Shown: positions 1 to 5,504 of the stretch, piece by piece
Layout: each line of letters opens with the position of its first letter
How positions within the stretch are numbered: position 1 is the first letter of the stretch
Source: Pseudomonadota bacterium
GTDB taxonomy: Bacteria; Pseudomonadota; Alphaproteobacteria; Rhizobiales; Beijerinckiaceae
Reading direction: 5' to 3'
Assembly (NCBI GenBank): GCA_023422485.1
Contig: JAGTAM010000214.1
Span: 1-7,130, forward strand
Length of the DNA: 7,130 nucleotides
Program-made: the position numbers and the translations under genes
Notes under the pieces: model-generated
Database searches by the model: none
What the model was told of the DNA's origin: nothing
Seen by the model: only the letters and a program-made list of their open reading frames with translations

Positions 1-1
1 C

Positions 2-487
2 GCCATCGGTGGCGGGTTCGCAGGTCGTCCGGGCATCGGTGGCGGTGCCGGCATCGGCGGCGGCGGGTTCGCCGGTCGCCCCGGATTCGGCGGTGTCCGA
101 GCGGGCTTCGGCGGCGGCTATGCCGGCGTGCGGCCCGGCTTCGGCCATCACGGTTGGCATGGCGGCAATCGCTGGCGCAACGCCGGCTACTATCGCCGCG
201 GCTACGGCTACGGCGGTCTTGGGCTCGGGTTGGGTCTCGGCCTCGCAGCCGGCAGCCTCTACGGCGCCTACGGCTATCCGGACTACGGGTACGGGTACGG
301 CTACGACAGCGGATACTACGCACAGCCTGGCTACTACGCGCCTGCCGGCTATTACGGCACCGAGACGGTCGGAGCTGCCGCGGGCGATGACGAAGCGGTG
401 GCCGAGTGCGCCCGCCGCTTCAAAACCTACGACCCGCAGACACAGACCTACATCGCCAAGCGCGGCGTGCGCCGCTCCTGCCCGTAA
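2..487 (+). CDS. Gly/Tyr-rich secreted protein with C-terminal BA14K motif (5' end outside window)
   Basis: The frame is open from the left edge to the TAA at 485-487, giving 161 visible residues; start and any signal peptide lie upstream. Three zones are visible. The first is a Gly/Phe/Ala-rich segment in which GGGFAGRPG occurs twice. The second is a Gly/Leu run (YGGLGLGLGLGLAAG) that could pack as a glycine-rich helix, followed by YG/GYY repeats. The third is a C-terminal module with the pattern C-A-x-R-F-x-T-Y-D-P-x-T-x-T-Y and a terminal R-R-S-C-P. That tail matches the BA14K family of Hyphomicrobiales, small secreted proteins first described as Brucella immunoreactive, lectin-like antigens. 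The two Cys of the tail may form a disulfide (inference). The rest is low complexity, so function cannot be inferred beyond a cell-surface or periplasmic role. An overlapping Ala-rich frame on the same strand lacks any family motif and is a shadow. Confidence 0.8.
   Translation, partial: AIGGGFAGRPGIGGGAGIGGGGFAGRPGFGGVRAGFGGGYAGVRPGFGHHGWHGGNRWRNAGYYRRGYGYGGLGLGLGLGLAAGSLYGAYGYPDYGYGYGYDSGYYAQPGYYAPAGYYGTETVGAAAGDDEAVAECARRFKTYDPQTQTYIAKRGVRRSCP
8..85 (+). repeat. Imperfect 51-bp-spaced coding repeat (GGGFAGRPG unit)
   Basis: Within the BA14K-tailed gene, the nine-residue unit GGGFAGRPG is encoded at 8-34 and again at 59-85. It is separated by a Gly/Ile/Ala linker with GIGGG pieces. The two copies differ mainly at third codon positions. 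This is a low-complexity coding repeat that could change copy number by slippage or recombination; it is not a mobile element. More copies may lie upstream of the window. Confidence 0.5.
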
Positions 488-497
488 CGGGGGGATG

Positions 498-521
498 GGA
501 AGCGTCGCCAGCGGCGCTTCC
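498..521. other. Short perfect hairpin just after the BA14K gene
   Basis: GGAAGCG...CGCTTCC arms extend inward, with one G-T pair, to a stem of about 10 bp and a 4-nt loop. It starts 11 bases after the stop codon. A moderate A-run (CCAAAACAAG) follows on this strand, but no T-tract. It lies immediately before the stronger terminator at 533-566 and may be a 3'-end protecting or auxiliary termination hairpin. Confidence 0.45.
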
Positions 522-532
522 TCCAAAACAAG

Positions 533-566
533 AAACCCCGCCCGATCTGACGGCCGGGCGGGGTTT
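533..566. terminator. Bidirectional Rho-independent terminator shared by the BA14K gene and katA
   Basis: The arms AAACCCCGCCCG (533-544) and CGGGCGGGGTTT (555-566) are perfectly complementary over 12 bp, with a 10-nt loop. On the + strand the stem runs into TTTTT (564-568). On the - strand it runs into TTTCTTGTTTT. It sits between two convergent genes, 45 bases after the BA14K stop and 20 bases after the katA stop in the other direction, so it most likely ends transcripts from both sides. Confidence 0.9.
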
Positions 567-586
567 TTCATGTCGGTGCGCCGGCC

Positions 587-2176
587 TTACTCGGCGGCAA
601 CCTTCTGCGGGGCGTTGCCACCCTCGGTGTAGGTCTCCGCCTGAAGGCGCTTGTGCGGGGCGGCGCGGCCCGGCAGGGGCGGCAGGGCCTTGGCCTTCTC
701 CAGATCGATCCCGGCGCCCTCGGCGACGCGGCGGCCGTAATCCTCGTCGGCATGCCAGAAGTGCCAGACCATCCGAAGCTGGATCGGCTCAGGACACTGC
801 TTCATGTCGGCCACGAGGTTCGCGATCAGATCCTCGCGCTCCCAGTCCTGGAACGAGCGGTAACGCACGCCGGCCTGGGTGTAGTCGTCCTCGGTGCGCG
901 AGGTCTGGTAGCGGCCGAGATTGCCGCTCACCGGCTGGTGATACTCCTTGCGCTTGGGCGCCTCGGCGAGGCCCTCGCCGAGCGTCGAGGGCTCGTAGTT
1001 GATGTGCTTGTTGGCGCCCGTGCCGTCGACGCTGTAGGTCATCTGGCCGTCGCGCTGGTTCGAGTAGACCTTCACGCCGGGCTGGGGCGCGTTGATCGGC
1101 AGTTGCAGGTAGTTCGGGCCGACGCGGTAGCGCTGCGTGTCCGAGTAGGACAGGGTGCGGCCCTGCAGCATCTTGTCGTCCGAGAAGTCGATGCCATCCA
1201 CCAGCACACCGGTGCCGAAGGCCGACTGCTCGACTTCGGCGAAGAAGTTGTCCGGCACGCGGTCGAGCACCATGCGGCCGACGGGGAGGAGAGGGAAGTC
1301 CTCGACCGGCCACAGCTTGGTGTCGTCGAGCGGATCGAACGACAGATGGTCGTTCGGGCCGTCGGGCATGATCTGCACGCAGAACTCCCACTCGGGGAAG
1401 TTGCCGGCCTGGATGTTGTCGTAGAGGTCACGCGTAGCGTGGCCGACATCCTTGGCCTGGATCTCGGCCGCCTGCTGCGAGGTCAGGTTGCGCACGCCGA
1501 GCTTGGGCTCGAAGTGGAACTTGCACAGCACCGCCTCGCCCTGGTCGTTGACGAGCTTGTAGGTGTTGACGCCCGAGCCTTCCATCTCGCGGTAGTTGGC
1601 CGGGATCCCCCAGGGCGACTTGAGGTGCGTCACCATGTGGATCGACTCGGGGTGCTGCGCCACGAAGTCGAAGAAGCGCCACGCCTCCTGGCGGTTCGTC
1701 ACCGGGTCCGGCTTGAACGCGTGGATCATGTCGGGGAACTTGATCGCGTCGCGGATGAAGAAGACCTTGAGGTTGTTGCCCACGAGGTCCCAGTTGCCTT
1801 CGACGGTCTTGAACTTCACCGCGAAGCCGCGCGGGTCGCGCTCGGTCTCCGGCGATTCCTTGGCGCCGGCCACGGTCGAGAAGCGCACGAAGACCGGGGT
1901 CTTCACACCGGTCTCGTTGAGAACCCGGGCGCGGGTGTACTTGGAAGCCGGCTCGTTGCCGATCTTGCCGTAGGCCTCGAAATAGCCATGCGCCCCGGCG
2001 CCGCGGGCATGGACGACACGCTCCGGAATGCGCTCACGGTCGAAATGGGTGATTTTCTCGATGAACTGATAGTTCTCGAGCGTCGCCGGTCCCCGCTCGC
2101 CGACCGTGCGCAGGCTCTGGTTGTCGCGGACCGGATGGCCCTGGCGGGTCGTCAGAATCGGACGGTTCTCGCTCAT
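587..2176 (-). CDS. katA: Monofunctional heme catalase (small-subunit type)
   Basis: This 529-residue protein dismutates H2O2 to water and O2 in the cytoplasm. The distal signature FDRERIPERVVHARGAGAHG is present at about residues 45-64, with the catalytic His at 56. The distal Asn is N134 in DLVGNN. The proximal heme ligand is Y344 in R-T-L-S-Y-S-D-T-Q, with the partner Arg at 340. Compared with the usual R-x-F-x-Y-x-D-T-H pattern, Leu replaces Phe and Gln replaces His. Length fits small-subunit, NADPH-binding catalases rather than the large-subunit type with a flavodoxin-like tail. The ATG at 2174-2176 is preceded by AAGGAG (2187-2192) and puts the conserved N-terminal arm in frame. The gene is divergent from oxyR, so peroxide induction by OxyR is the expected regulation. 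The large open frame on the opposite strand is a codon-bias shadow. The symbol katA is used by convention for this class. Confidence 0.96.
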   Translation of the reverse strand: MSENRPILTTRQGHPVRDNQSLRTVGERGPATLENYQFIEKITHFDRERIPERVVHARGAGAHGYFEAYGKIGNEPASKYTRARVLNETGVKTPVFVRFSTVAGAKESPETERDPRGFAVKFKTVEGNWDLVGNNLKVFFIRDAIKFPDMIHAFKPDPVTNRQEAWRFFDFVAQHPESIHMVTHLKSPWGIPANYREMEGSGVNTYKLVNDQGEAVLCKFHFEPKLGVRNLTSQQAAEIQAKDVGHATRDLYDNIQAGNFPEWEFCVQIMPDGPNDHLSFDPLDDTKLWPVEDFPLLPVGRMVLDRVPDNFFAEVEQSAFGTGVLVDGIDFSDDKMLQGRTLSYSDTQRYRVGPNYLQLPINAPQPGVKVYSNQRDGQMTYSVDGTGANKHINYEPSTLGEGLAEAPKRKEYHQPVSGNLGRYQTSRTEDDYTQAGVRYRSFQDWEREDLIANLVADMKQCPEPIQLRMVWHFWHADEDYGRRVAEGAGIDLEKAKALPPLPGRAAPHKRLQAETYTEGGNAPQKVAAE

Positions 2177-2186
2177 GCGTCACTCT

Positions 2187-2192
2187 CTCCTT
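2187..2192 (-). promoter_or_regulatory. katA Shine-Dalgarno sequence
   Basis: On the - strand AAGGAG is followed by AGAGTGACGC and then the ATG of katA. It is a near-consensus ribosome-binding site (10 bases from core to start; GGAGAG is closer) and fixes the katA start. It contrasts with oxyR across the same intergenic region, which has no such site. Confidence 0.7.
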
Positions 2193-2260
2193 GGGAGGCA
2201 GGGGGCTTCAGGTGGGGTTGCTCGGCACGTCCGCACAGCCTGGAACCATTCTGTTTCGAC

Positions 2261-2289
2261 GGTATGACCCAGGCATGACCTATTGGCAA
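2261..2289 (-). promoter_or_regulatory. Putative katA promoter (-35/-10)
   Basis: On the - strand TTGCCA (2284-2289) matches the -35 consensus at 5 of 6 positions. CATACC (2261-2266) is a weak -10 element (3 of 6), separated by exactly 17 bases. Transcription would begin near 2254, leaving a leader of about 78 bases. A weak -10 with a good -35 and an activator element just upstream fits a promoter that needs OxyR. The spacer contains the + strand direct repeat ATGACC at 2264-2269 and 2275-2280, one helical turn apart. The call rests on pattern only. Confidence 0.5.
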
Positions 2290-2297
2290 ATGCATCG

Positions 2298-2312
2298 TCA
2301 CAAAGATTGTGA
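2298..2312. promoter_or_regulatory. Perfect 15-bp palindrome in the katA-oxyR control region (candidate regulator half of OxyR site)
   Basis: TCACAA-AGA-TTGTGA is a perfect 6-bp inverted repeat with a 3-base spacer, centred at 2305. This is about -51 relative to the predicted katA start and 20 bases before the oxyR ATG. It abuts the ATAG-N7-CTAT element and sits where a LysR-type activator next to RNA polymerase would bind. It may be the activation half of an extended OxyR tetramer site, or a site for another regulator (inference). Confidence 0.5.
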
Positions 2313-2326
2313 TAGATACAGCCTAT
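2312..2326. promoter_or_regulatory. OxyR-like box ATAG-N7-CTAT overlapping the oxyR start codon
   Basis: ATAG (2312-2315), seven bases ATACAGC, then CTAT (2323-2326) reproduces the spaced half-site of the known OxyR motif ATAGntnnnanCTAT. The inner T matches and the inner A is a G. The last two bases of CTAT are the A and T of the oxyR ATG. Its centre is about 65 bases upstream of the predicted katA start, so one bound tetramer could activate katA and block oxyR, as is usual for LysR-type regulators with divergent targets. Confidence 0.55.
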
Positions 2327-3263
2327 GAATCTCTCCGGTCTGTCGCTGCGCGATCTCGAATATGTCGTGGCCGTCGCCGACGAAGGGCATTTCGGCCGGG
2401 CCGCCGAGCGCTGCAACGTGAGCCAGCCGACGCTCTCCGTGCAGATCCGTAAACTGGAGAACGCGCTCGGGCTGACCTTGTTCGAACGATCCAACCGACG
2501 CGTGTTGCTGACGGTCGCCGGGCAGGGCATCGTCCGGCAGGCCCGCGTCGTGCTCGGTGAGGCGCAGCGCCTGCTGGCGCTTGCCGTCGAGGGGCGCGGC
2601 TCGCCGCTCACCGGCCGGCTGGTGCTGGCCGCGATCCAGACGCTCGGCCCCTACTACTTCCCGCTCGTCCTGCGCCTGCTGCGCCAGGAATTTCCGCTGC
2701 TGACGCTGGCGCTCAGTGAGGCGCGCACCGCCGAGATCCTCGACGGACTGCGCGACGGGCGCGTCGACGCGGCCCTGGTCTCGCTGCCGGTGGCGGCCTC
2801 GGGGCTGACGGTCTCGCCGCTCTTCGTCGAGCCGTTCCGGCTCGCTTGCCCGGCGGACCACGCCTTCGCTCAAGGAGCTGCCCCGCGGGCGGAAAACCTG
2901 AGCGGGCCGGACCTGCTGCTGCTCGACGAGGGCAACTGCCTGCGCGACCAGACCATCGCCGCCTGCGGCACGCTGCGCGGCGCCGGCCGCCACGCGACGA
3001 GTCTGGAGACCCTGCGCTCGATGGTGGCGGCGGGCGCCGGCTACACCCTCATCCCGGCGCTGGCCGTGCCCACCGGCCCCGATCCGAGCGGCCTGACCGT
3101 CGTGCGGCACTTCGAGGGGGAAGGGCCCGGCCGTACCCTGGCCCTGGCCTGGCGCTCCAGCGATCCGCGGGCAGCCGGGCTGGCGCATCTGGCCGCCTTC
3201 TTCCGGGCGCACGCCCCGGCGGGCACCGCCGCCTGCCGGGAGGACGAAGAGTATCGCGCCTGA
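2325..3263 (+). CDS. oxyR: Peroxide-sensing LysR-family regulator OxyR
   Basis: A 312-residue LysR-type transcription factor. The N-terminal winged helix-turn-helix (about 8-65) contains HFGRAAERCNVSQPTLSVQIRKLE, here split by the usual SQPTLS recognition-helix motif. The effector domain (about 95-295) carries the OxyR hallmark: Cys205 in GNCLRDQ and Cys214 in IAAC, nine residues apart as in E. coli Cys199/Cys208, which form the H2O2-induced disulfide. A second OxyR-typical block, ATSLETLRSMVAAGAG followed by PALAVP, lies at 224-249. These features separate it from generic LysR proteins. The start is fixed by family alignment (MNLSGLSLRDLEYVV), yet no Shine-Dalgarno sequence precedes it, and an OxyR-like box overlaps the ATG. 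Divergent orientation to katA indicates that catalase is its main local target. No clear terminator follows; the next gene starts 67 bases downstream on the same strand. Confidence 0.95.
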   Translation: MNLSGLSLRDLEYVVAVADEGHFGRAAERCNVSQPTLSVQIRKLENALGLTLFERSNRRVLLTVAGQGIVRQARVVLGEAQRLLALAVEGRGSPLTGRLVLAAIQTLGPYYFPLVLRLLRQEFPLLTLALSEARTAEILDGLRDGRVDAALVSLPVAASGLTVSPLFVEPFRLACPADHAFAQGAAPRAENLSGPDLLLLDEGNCLRDQTIAACGTLRGAGRHATSLETLRSMVAAGAGYTLIPALAVPTGPDPSGLTVVRHFEGEGPGRTLALAWRSSDPRAAGLAHLAAFFRAHAPAGTAACREDEEYRA

Positions 3264-3330
3264 TCATTGGGGGACGGGGCAGGCCGAGACCAGGAGTCCC
3301 CTGGCCGGCGGGCCGCGTCGCGGGCTCACC

Positions 3331-4461
3331 GTGACAGTTCGGGCGAGAGCGTGTAGCGCGGGCCTCGCGCGGATCTTGTTCCGCGCCATCCACGCATCCA
3401 CGCCCGTGCCCGAGACCCGCATCCTCCTGCGCTGGACGGCGCTCGTCGCCGTCTCGGCCGCTCTCGCCTACGGGCTGAGCCTCTCACATTTCCCTGCCGC
3501 CCTTCTCCTCGGGCCGATGCTGGCTGCGATCACCTTCGGCGTTCGCGGGGCCGGTCTCTCGCTGCCGCGCCCGCTGTTCCTGGGCGCCCAGGCGGTGATC
3601 GGCTGCCTCGTCGCGCATTCCGCGACGACCGAGATCGCCGCGACCTTGCGCGAGGACGGTCTCATCATCTTCGCGGTCGTCGGCGTGACGGTGGGGGCCG
3701 GCGCCCTGACCGGCCTGGCCCTGACGCGGCTGCGGGTGCTGCCGGGCACCACCGCGGCCTGTGGCTCCTCGCCGGGCGGCGCCGCCGCCATGGTGGCGAT
3801 GGCCGAGGATTACGGCGCCGATCCGCGCCTCGTGGCGTTCATGCAATATGTGCGCGTCGCCGCCGTGGTGCTCTCGGCCTCGCTCGCCGCGCGGCTTCTC
3901 GCCGACGTGACCGGCTCGGGCGAAGCGGGCGCTTCGGGCGAGACGTGGAGCTGGGCCGGACTCGCGGCCACGGTCACGGTCGCTGCGGTCGGGTACGGCC
4001 TCGCGAGCCTGTTGCGGCTGCCCTCCGCGCCCCTGATCGGACCGATGCTGCTCGGCGCCGTCCTGCACGTCACAGGCCTACTCGACATCGTCCTGCCGGG
4101 TCCGGTTCTCGATGCCGCCTCCGCGGCGATCGGCTGGTATGTCGGACTGCGCTTCAACCGGCGGACCCTGGACGAGACGCTCCACGCACTGCCGGGCGTT
4201 CTGACCGCGACGGGCGCGATCATCGGGCTCTGCGGAATCTGGGCCTGGGCTCTGACCTACTGGCTGCCGATCGACTTTCTCACCGCCTTCCTGGCCACCA
4301 GTCCCGGCGGTCTCGATTCGGTGGCGATCATCGCCGTGGGCTCGAAGGCCGACGTGTCCTTCGTGCTCGCCGTGCAGACACTGCGCCTCTTCGTGGTGCT
4401 GGCGACCGGCCCGATCCTCGCCAAGTGGATCGCCCGGGCGGTTCCGGGGGAAGCCCGGTGA
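3331..4461 (+). CDS. AbrB-family polytopic inner-membrane protein
   Basis: A 376-residue very hydrophobic protein built from two homologous halves. LLLGPMLAAITFG (about 58-70) pairs with LIGPMLLGAVLH (235-246), and the SSPGGAAAMVAMAEDYGADP block (146 on) pairs with TSPGGLDSVAIIAVGSKAD (323 on). This internal duplication is the hallmark of the Gram-negative AbrB family (E. coli AbrB, 'regulator of aidB expression'; often mislabelled ammonia monooxygenase). These are multi-spanning membrane proteins of uncertain, possibly transport, function and are unrelated to the Bacillus AbrB DNA-binding protein. The start is uncertain: the GTG at 3331 has no ribosome-binding site, and TTG at 3376 or GTG at 3406 would remove a basic leader before the first membrane segment (about 32-50). 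The 3' end overlaps dgkA by GTGA, implying one transcript and coupled translation. Substrate unknown. Confidence 0.85.
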   Translation: MTVRARACSAGLARILFRAIHASTPVPETRILLRWTALVAVSAALAYGLSLSHFPAALLLGPMLAAITFGVRGAGLSLPRPLFLGAQAVIGCLVAHSATTEIAATLREDGLIIFAVVGVTVGAGALTGLALTRLRVLPGTTAACGSSPGGAAAMVAMAEDYGADPRLVAFMQYVRVAAVVLSASLAARLLADVTGSGEAGASGETWSWAGLAATVTVAAVGYGLASLLRLPSAPLIGPMLLGAVLHVTGLLDIVLPGPVLDAASAAIGWYVGLRFNRRTLDETLHALPGVLTATGAIIGLCGIWAWALTYWLPIDFLTAFLATSPGGLDSVAIIAVGSKADVSFVLAVQTLRLFVVLATGPILAKWIARAVPGEAR

Positions 4462-4802
4462 CCGCGCTCTACCTCGCCTTCCTGAATTCCTGGCGCGGCC
4501 TCGTCCATGGCGGACGCACGGAGCGGGCAGTCCGACTCGAACTCGTGCTGCTGGCGCTCGGCCTGCCCGTGGCGCTGGTTCTCGGCGGCAGCCTGTGGGT
4601 GCGGGTGGCGCTCATCGCGAGCCTGCTGCTCATGCTCGGGGCGGAACTCCTCAACACCGCCGTCGAGAAGCTGTGCGACCACCTCCATCCCGGCCGGCAC
4701 GAGCGGATCGGCATCGTGAAGGATCTCGCCTCGGCGGGCGCGTTCATGACCCAGCTCATCGCCGCCCTGATGTGGGGCGCGGCTGTGATCGACCGGTTCT
4801 GA
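4458..4802 (+). CDS. dgkA: Diacylglycerol kinase (small integral-membrane DgkA type)
   Basis: A 114-residue enzyme that phosphorylates diacylglycerol with ATP to phosphatidic acid in the inner membrane, recycling lipid left by periplasmic glucan or other envelope modification. An amphipathic N-terminus (WRGLVHGGRTERAVRLE) precedes three membrane segments (about 28-46, 48-66, 92-112). The family signature AELLNTAVEKLCDHL is at 62-76 and VKDLASAGA at 87-95. Glu22, Glu28, Glu63, Glu70, Lys88 and Asp89 align with E. coli Glu28, Glu34, Glu69, Glu76, Lys94 and Asp95, so the metal and catalytic positions are kept. Only the C-terminal part of a longer open frame is the gene. The GTG at 4458 gives the right family length and overlaps the TGA of the AbrB-type gene, so translation is probably coupled. 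The gene ends convergently to two small membrane-protein genes. Confidence 0.92.
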   Translation: MTALYLAFLNSWRGLVHGGRTERAVRLELVLLALGLPVALVLGGSLWVRVALIASLLLMLGAELLNTAVEKLCDHLHPGRHERIGIVKDLASAGAFMTQLIAALMWGAAVIDRF

Positions 4803-4817
4803 CCGGGCGATCCGGGA

Positions 4818-4839
4818 CGCGGCGGACGATGCTGCCGCG
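4818..4839. terminator. Weak GC hairpin between convergent dgkA and small membrane-protein genes
   Basis: CGCGGC (4818-4823) and GCCGCG (4834-4839) form a 6-bp stem with a 10-base loop. It sits in the 43-bp gap between two convergent stop codons. No T-tract follows on either strand, so it is at best a weak or Rho-assisted end point. In GC-rich DNA a stem of this size can be chance. Confidence 0.25.
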
Positions 4840-4845
4840 CCGCGC

Positions 4846-5043
4846 TCAGCCGTCGTCCTGCTCGCTCCAGACAACCCATCCGCCGCCGAACAGCGTGACG
4901 GCGATGACGATCCACAGGCCGGTCCGGCCGACCAGATCGACCAACCAAGTATGCACCGCCGAGAAACTGACCGTCAGAAGGCAGTCCACCACACCGAGAT
5001 AGAGAGCGAGTCCCAGAAACGCGACGGCCAGAGTGCGGCTCAT
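4846..5043 (-). CDS. Small two-pass membrane protein, tandem paralogue B
   Basis: A 65-residue hydrophobic protein that I cannot assign to a named family. The ATG at 5041-5043 overlaps the TGA of the upstream gene as ATGA, so translation is probably coupled; this choice shortens a longer frame opening at 5184. One membrane segment spans about 5-25 and another about 43-59, with a short central stretch SAVHTWLVDLVGRTG between them and an acidic tail SEQDDG. The region from residue 23 to the end aligns without gaps to the neighbour (5040-5240), with 17 of 43 positions identical by hand count, including S, S-A, H, W-L, G, T-G, G, W-x-x-W and E. Conserved protein positions despite diverged codons argue that both are real genes under selection. 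Role unknown; an envelope or stress accessory function is only a guess. Confidence 0.65.
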   Translation of the reverse strand: MSRTLAVAFLGLALYLGVVDCLLTVSFSAVHTWLVDLVGRTGLWIVIAVTLFGGGWVVWSEQDDG

Positions 5044-5240
5044 CGATCCTCCGTCTCCTTCCATAGGGCCCAGGCCCCGGCGAACACCATGGCTCCGATC
5101 AGCAGCCGCATCCCCGTGTGACCGATTTGTTGGAGCAGCCATGCATGGGCGGCGGACAGGCTCAAGTCCAGCATCCACCCCCATGCCGACACGATCACGG
5201 CAAGGGCGACGACAACGAGAATTTTCGTCGAGACCGACAT
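5040..5240 (-). CDS. Small two-pass membrane protein, tandem paralogue A
   Basis: A 66-residue protein, first of the overlapping pair. It has a membrane segment at about 5-24, the motif LSAAHAWLLQQIGHTG (28-43), a second membrane segment at about 44-60 ending in AWALW, and a charged tail KETEDR. The ATG at 5238-5240 is chosen because the protein then matches its paralogue end to end within one residue. A longer reading from a GTG at 5300 adds a basic, non-hydrophobic leader with no counterpart in the paralogue. No good Shine-Dalgarno precedes 5240, whereas a GAGGA lies before the GTG, so the longer start is not excluded. The His-x-Trp-Leu segment with G-x-T-G is the most conserved part of the pair. 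Family and function not recognised. Confidence 0.62.
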   Translation of the reverse strand: MSVSTKILVVVALAVIVSAWGWMLDLSLSAAHAWLLQQIGHTGMRLLIGAMVFAGAWALWKETEDR

Positions 5241-5504
5241 GGCCGCCGCGCTAGCACGTTTGGGCAGGGGCACCGAGCGACCCGAGTGACACTTCGCCAC
5301 GAGTCCTCGGAAAAATGATGCAACGCCTGAACCATCCGCTGCGACGAGCGATCCGTTCGCGCCCGCACGGTCGGTCGATCGGCATCATCGTACCTTATGT
5401 TGTGACCGGCCGCCGGATTTACGGCTTGCGCTGCGTTGAGACGGGACGTCGGGTGGTCTGCCCGCCGCGATCCTCGACTTGTCCCACATCAACGTGAAGA
5501 AGGC
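5241..5504. other. Divergent intergenic region without a confident feature
   Basis: This 264-bp gap separates the start of the small membrane-protein pair (-) from the phosphoesterase start (+), so it should hold promoters for both. I found no -35/-10 pair with acceptable spacing on either strand and no strong palindrome. A 60-codon + strand frame (5315-5497) opens with ATGATG after GGAAAA, but it has no recognisable motif and mixed third-position composition, so it is not called as a gene. Confidence 0.4.

Noticed and set aside
9..632. 207-codon Ala/Ser/Thr-rich frame overlapping the BA14K-tailed gene
   Set aside because: It resembles a secreted repeat protein only by composition. It runs through the terminator at 533-566 and into katA, while the alternative frame ends in a clear BA14K tail and stops before the terminator.
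653..2278. 541-codon open frame on the + strand opposite katA
   Set aside because: It lies entirely over katA, which has every catalase active-site motif. The antisense product is Val/Leu/Arg/His-rich with no recognisable motif, the expected mirror of a GC3-biased gene.
2327..2331. GAATC (a GANTC, CcrM methylation site) at the second oxyR codon, next to the OxyR-like box
   Set aside because: GANTC methylation control is known in alphaproteobacteria, but several other GANTC sites occur in this window inside genes, so its position here is not special.
2298..3212. Long minus-strand frame opposite oxyR
   Set aside because: OxyR has the redox Cys pair and the HTH on the + strand; the opposing Gln/Arg-rich frame has no motif and would erase the intergenic control region.
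3270..3301. GGGGAC...GTCCCC inverted repeat between oxyR and the AbrB-type gene
   Set aside because: Only 6 bp with a 20-base loop and no T-tract; not convincing as an oxyR terminator in G/C-rich sequence.
3484..4223. Minus-strand frames opposite the AbrB-type gene
   Set aside because: They are Arg/Gly/His-rich without motifs; the + strand protein shows a coherent two-fold internal duplication and membrane segments.
5315..5497. 60-codon + strand frame in the divergent gap before the phosphoesterase
   Set aside because: It has ATGATG after GGAAAA, but no motif, mixed third-base composition, a very basic product and no detectable promoter. Too weak to call without conservation data.
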